The position numbers and the translations under genes were made by a program. Shown one piece after another: positions 61,045 to 64,000 of a stretch of 64,000 nucleotides of DNA. The notes under the pieces are model-generated. The model had not been told where the DNA came from. It saw only the letters and a program-made list of their open reading frames with translations, and searched no databases. The stretch comes from Streptomyces sp. DG2A-72 (GTDB taxonomy: Bacteria; Actinomycetota; Actinomycetes; Streptomycetales; Streptomycetaceae), in the NCBI RefSeq assembly GCF_030499575.1, contig NZ_JASTLC010000001.1:6162001-6226000 (forward strand), written 5' to 3'. Position 1 is the stretch's first letter, and each line of letters opens with the position of its first letter.

Positions 61045-61689
61045 ATGAGTGAATCAGACATACGTGATGCTACTCGGCGTGAAGTGCTGGGAGGGGCGGC
61101 CGTTGTTCTGGGGGGTGCCGTCCTTGGGAAGCGCGCGAGCGATTCTGATTCGGGTGACTGGGGTGAGGAACCGGCCGGGAGTTGTGGCATCGAGTACGAC
61201 GAGGAATTCGAGGCCCTGCTCGCGGCCGTGGAGGAACCCGAGGACTGGGTGGACCCGGACGAGGACGTGTACCGCGCCCCCAAGAAATGGCGCCGTCCGG
61301 TACGGCGGCGGGTCACGGTCACGGCGCGTTACCGGATGCGGGGGAGGTGGGCGGTCGGGTATCACACCGGAATCGACCTCGCCGTACCGAGGGGAACCCC
61401 GGTCTTTTCGGTGGGCCCCGGTGTCGTGGTACTGGCCCGGTGGTCGGGGTCGTACGGCAAGGCCGTGACGGTGAAGATGAGTGACTCCCGGTACGTCGTC
61501 TACGCCCATCTGTCGCGCATCTCCGTGGCGCGGGGCGCCAAGGTTCGGCCCGGCACGCGGCTCGGCAGCAGCGGCAGCACCGGCCGTGCCACCGGCCCGC
61601 ATCTGCATTTCGAGGTGCGCACCCGCCGCAAGTACGGCTCGGACATCGACCCGGTGAAATATCTGGCCCGGCACGGACTGCGCCTCTGA
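61045..61689 (+). CDS. M23-family peptidoglycan endopeptidase
   Basis: A 214-residue LytM-type metallopeptidase. Zinc ligands are in YHTGIDLAVPRG (HxxxD) and GPHLHFEVRT (HxH). VVYAHLSRISVARGAKVRPG between them is typical. The N-terminus (DATRREVLGGAAVVLGGAVLG) looks like a Tat-type signal with an RR pair, giving export to the wall, followed by an acidic linker. The structured leader upstream may control it. It cuts peptidoglycan cross-bridges or stem peptides. Confidence 0.87.
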   Translation: MSESDIRDATRREVLGGAAVVLGGAVLGKRASDSDSGDWGEEPAGSCGIEYDEEFEALLAAVEEPEDWVDPDEDVYRAPKKWRRPVRRRVTVTARYRMRGRWAVGYHTGIDLAVPRGTPVFSVGPGVVVLARWSGSYGKAVTVKMSDSRYVVYAHLSRISVARGAKVRPGTRLGSSGSTGRATGPHLHFEVRTRRKYGSDIDPVKYLARHGLRL

Positions 61690-61920
61690 CCCGCACGGTG
61701 ACGCGGCGGCAACACGACGACGGGTTCCGGTCGGCGTGGAGGGCCAGGCGATGGCCGGACGCGGACGGCCGCTGCGCGGCGCAAAGGGCCGTTCGGCCCG
61801 GGCACCTCATGCGGGCAGCCGTGGCCAGGATTCCTGCCTCACTCGGCGGGACGCCGTCGCGGCGGCCACCGGCGGCCGGAGAGCTCGACCGTCAGACCCC
61901 TCTGAGACACTGGGGGCGCC

Positions 61921-63096
61921 ATGACTGAGAACGCACCACCGCCGACCGCCCCGCTGCGCGCCCACGCCGAGATCGACCTGGCCGCGCTGCGGGCCAATGT
62001 GCGGGCCCTGCGCGCCCTCGCACCGGGTGCGGAGCTGATGGCCGTGGTGAAGTCCGACGCCTACGGCCACGGCGCGGTGCCGTGCGCCCGCGCGGCCGTG
62101 GAGGCGGGGGCGACCTGGCTGGGTACCGCCACCCCCGACGAGGCCCTCGCGCTGCGGGCCGCCGGTGTCCCGGGGCGGATCATGTGCTGGCTGTGGACCC
62201 CCGGCGGGCCCTGGCGCGAGGCCATCGAGGCCGACCTCGATGTATCCGTCAGCGCTATGTGGGCTCTACAGGAAGTGACCTCGGCCGCCCGGCAGACGAC
62301 GACCCGGACGCCCGCCCGTGTCCAGCTCAAGGCCGACACCGGGCTGGGGCGGAACGGCTGCCAGCCCGGCGGCGACTGGGCCGCGCTGGTCGGCGCAGCC
62401 CTGCGCGCCGAGCGGGACGGACTCATCCGCATCACCGGGCTCTGGTCGCACTTCGCCTGCGCCGACGAGCCCGGGCATCCCTCCATCGACGCCCAGCTCA
62501 CCCGCTTCCGGGAGATGGTGTCGTACGCCGAACAGCAGGGCGTGCGCCCCGAGGTGCGGCACCTCGCCAACTCGCCCGCCACCCTCACGCTGCCCGAGAG
62601 CCACTTCGACCTCGTCCGCACCGGGATCGCCGTCTACGGCATCTCGCCCAGCCCTCAGATCGGCGGCCCGGCCGACTTCGGACTGCGGCCGGTGATGACG
62701 CTGTCGGCGTCCCTCGCGCTGGTCAAGCATGTTCCGGGGGGTCACGGCGTCAGTTACGGGCATCGCTACACCACGTCCGGCGAGACGACCCTCGGCCTGG
62801 TGCCCGTGGGCTACGCGGACGGCATCCCGCGGCACGCCTCCGGGACCGGGCCGGTCATGATCGGCGGCAAGTGGCGTACGGTCGCGGGACGGATCGCGAT
62901 GGATCAGTTCGTCGTGGACCTCGGCGGAGACGAGCCCGGGGCCGGGACCGAGGCGGTCCTCTTCGGGGCAGGCGACCGCGGTGAGCCCACCGCGGAGGAC
63001 TGGGCGCAGGCCGCGGGCACCATCGCGTACGAAATCGTCACCCGCATCGGAACGCGAGTTCCCCGCGTCTATGTGAATGAGGAACAAGCGGGGTAG
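61921..63096 (+). CDS. alr: alanine racemase
   Basis: A 391-residue PLP enzyme interconverting L- and D-alanine for peptidoglycan. The N-terminal HAEIDLAALRANVRALRALA and the PLP lysine Lys44 in AVVKSDAYGHGAV are diagnostic. GVSYGHRYTTSGETTLG supplies the catalytic Tyr, and GRIAMDQFVVDLG is the C-terminal domain motif. It lies 231 bp after the M23 gene; that gap holds no gene. It is followed 72 bp later by an alpha/beta hydrolase gene. Confidence 0.96.
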   Translation: MTENAPPPTAPLRAHAEIDLAALRANVRALRALAPGAELMAVVKSDAYGHGAVPCARAAVEAGATWLGTATPDEALALRAAGVPGRIMCWLWTPGGPWREAIEADLDVSVSAMWALQEVTSAARQTTTRTPARVQLKADTGLGRNGCQPGGDWAALVGAALRAERDGLIRITGLWSHFACADEPGHPSIDAQLTRFREMVSYAEQQGVRPEVRHLANSPATLTLPESHFDLVRTGIAVYGISPSPQIGGPADFGLRPVMTLSASLALVKHVPGGHGVSYGHRYTTSGETTLGLVPVGYADGIPRHASGTGPVMIGGKWRTVAGRIAMDQFVVDLGGDEPGAGTEAVLFGAGDRGEPTAEDWAQAAGTIAYEIVTRIGTRVPRVYVNEEQAG

Positions 63097-63168
63097 ACGC
63101 CAGGAGGCGTGCACCACAGTCAGCGACAGCCATCCGGCGACCAGCAGTACGGCGAAGAGGAGCGATTC

Positions 63169-64000
63169 GTGAGCGAGAGCAGTGCGGAGGCCGTAGCGAA
63201 CGCCGCCTCGGTGGCCGTCGCCTCCGCCACGGGGGCGGCCGGGAACTGGCGCCGGGTGACCGGTATCGCGGGCGCCGCGATCGGCGTGGTCGCCGCGGGT
63301 GCGGCGGCCGGCGTCGCGATAGAGCGCATGACGGTCGGGCGCGGGATGCGGCAGAAGGCCCGCCTCGCCCTGGACTCGGCCGGACCGTACGGCGCCCTGC
63401 GCGGCACCCCCGGCAAGGCGTACGCCGACGACGGCACCGAGCTGTACTACGAGGTCGACGACGTCGAACCCCAGGAAGGGCTCACCCCGCGGCGCCGGCG
63501 GCTCTTCGGGCGTAAGGCCCCCGCTCCCGTCACCGTCGTCTTCAGCCACGGCTACTGCCTGAGCCAGGACTCCTGGCACTTCCAGCGCGCGGCGCTCAGG
63601 GGTGTCGTACGGACGGTGCACTGGGACCAGCGCAGCCACGGCCGGTCCGCGCGCGGGATGTCCCAGACCGAGGACGGCATTCCGGTCAACATCGACCAGC
63701 TGGGCCGCGATCTGAAGGCCGTGATCGACGCGGCCGTCCCCGAGGGGCCGATCGTGCTGGTCGGGCACTCCATGGGCGGGATGACCGTGATGGCGCTGGC
63801 CGCCCAGTTCCCGGAGCTGGTCCAGGAGCGGGTCACCGCCGTCGCGCTGATCGGTACGTCGTCGGGGAAGCTCGGCGAGGTCAACTTCGGGCTGCCGGTC
63901 GCGGGCGTCAACGCCGTACGCCGGGTGCTCCCCGGAGTGCTGAAAGCGCTGGGGCAACAGGCGGCGCTGGTCGAGCGGGGGCGGCGGGCCACCGCCGATC
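63169..64000 (+). CDS. alpha/beta hydrolase, 5' part
   Basis: The first 277 codons of a hydrolase cut off by the end of the window. An N-terminal membrane segment (about 32-52, TGIAGAAIGVVAAGAAAGVA) is followed by an alpha/beta-hydrolase fold with VVFSHGYCLSQDSWHFQR, a WDQRSHGRS loop and the nucleophile elbow LVGHSMGGMTVM (Ser near 204). GTG 63169 follows GAAGAGGAG. In streptomycetes a hydrolase of this kind stands between alr and tsaE. The substrate is unknown. Confidence 0.85.
   Translation, partial: MSESSAEAVANAASVAVASATGAAGNWRRVTGIAGAAIGVVAAGAAAGVAIERMTVGRGMRQKARLALDSAGPYGALRGTPGKAYADDGTELYYEVDDVEPQEGLTPRRRRLFGRKAPAPVTVVFSHGYCLSQDSWHFQRAALRGVVRTVHWDQRSHGRSARGMSQTEDGIPVNIDQLGRDLKAVIDAAVPEGPIVLVGHSMGGMTVMALAAQFPELVQERVTAVALIGTSSGKLGEVNFGLPVAGVNAVRRVLPGVLKALGQQAALVERGRRATAD

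Noticed and set aside
1..64000. CRISPR arrays, transposases or integrase/att sites
   Set aside because: No regularly spaced repeats of 24-40 bp, transposase or integrase genes or tRNA-linked direct repeats were found. The short repeats seen are single or tandem elements.

Overview
The window is high-GC actinobacterial DNA, almost certainly from a Streptomyces. The evidence is the S10-spc-alpha ribosomal gene order, the frequent GTG and TTG starts, the zinc-type S14 and L36, the lineage-typical extended L23, S3, L17 and S9, and the order rplM-rpsI-glmM ... coaA ... glmS ... acpS-nnr ... alr that I associate with Streptomyces chromosomes. There are no tRNA or rRNA genes, CRISPR arrays or intact insertion sequences.

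Region 1 (1-16.4 kb) is the translation core: rplD (3' end)-rplWB-rpsS-rplV-rpsC-rplP-rpmC-rpsQ, a 292-bp spacer at the classical S10/spc boundary, rplNXE-rpsNH-rplFR-rpsE-rpmD-rplO, then secY-adk-map, infA-rpmJ-rpsMK-rpoA-rplQ and truA. The 3' end of rpsK is followed 102 bp later by a second, synonymously diverged copy of its last codons.

Region 2 (16.4-33.2 kb) is an accessory surface-polymer island between truA and rplM. On the minus strand lie an Egh-type GT2 glycosyltransferase, a GH113-type hydrolase, a mannose-1-phosphate guanylyltransferase and an OafA-type acyltransferase with a SGNH domain, preceded by a GH26-type mannanase. Together they look like a complete pathway for making, trimming and acylating a beta-mannan-like exopolysaccharide. 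Beside it on the plus strand is a poly-gamma-glutamate type capsule set: CapA, a tandem HAMP sensor-like membrane protein, PgsB/CapB, PgsC/CapC and an NlpC/P60 hydrolase. A divergent lipoprotein gene precedes it.

Region 3 (33.2-36.1 kb) is core again: rplM-rpsI with a strong terminator, then glmM. Region 4 (36.2-49.1 kb) is a second accessory island: an acyl-CoA carboxylase carboxyltransferase, a fatty-acyl-AMP ligase, an ACP-KS-AT-ACP-TE polyketide synthase, a secreted esterase, a PucR-type regulator, a cutinase-family enzyme and a secreted alpha/beta hydrolase. This content resembles the mycobacterial mycolate condensation locus (AccD4, FadD32, Pks13, Culp6, antigen 85) in a genus not known to make mycolates. 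It is the most striking system in the window.

Region 5 (49.2-64 kb) holds a DUF389 membrane protein, coaA, a DrrAB-type ABC exporter, a remnant of an LHH-type nuclease toxin, glmS, a WhiJ-type regulator/DUF397/ATPase set, acpS, nnr, an L,D-transpeptidase-like protein, an M23 peptidase behind a structured leader that may be a c-di-AMP riboswitch, alr, and the start of an alpha/beta hydrolase. Copies of a short GC-rich repeat are scattered between genes. One copy lies in frame inside the secreted esterase gene.
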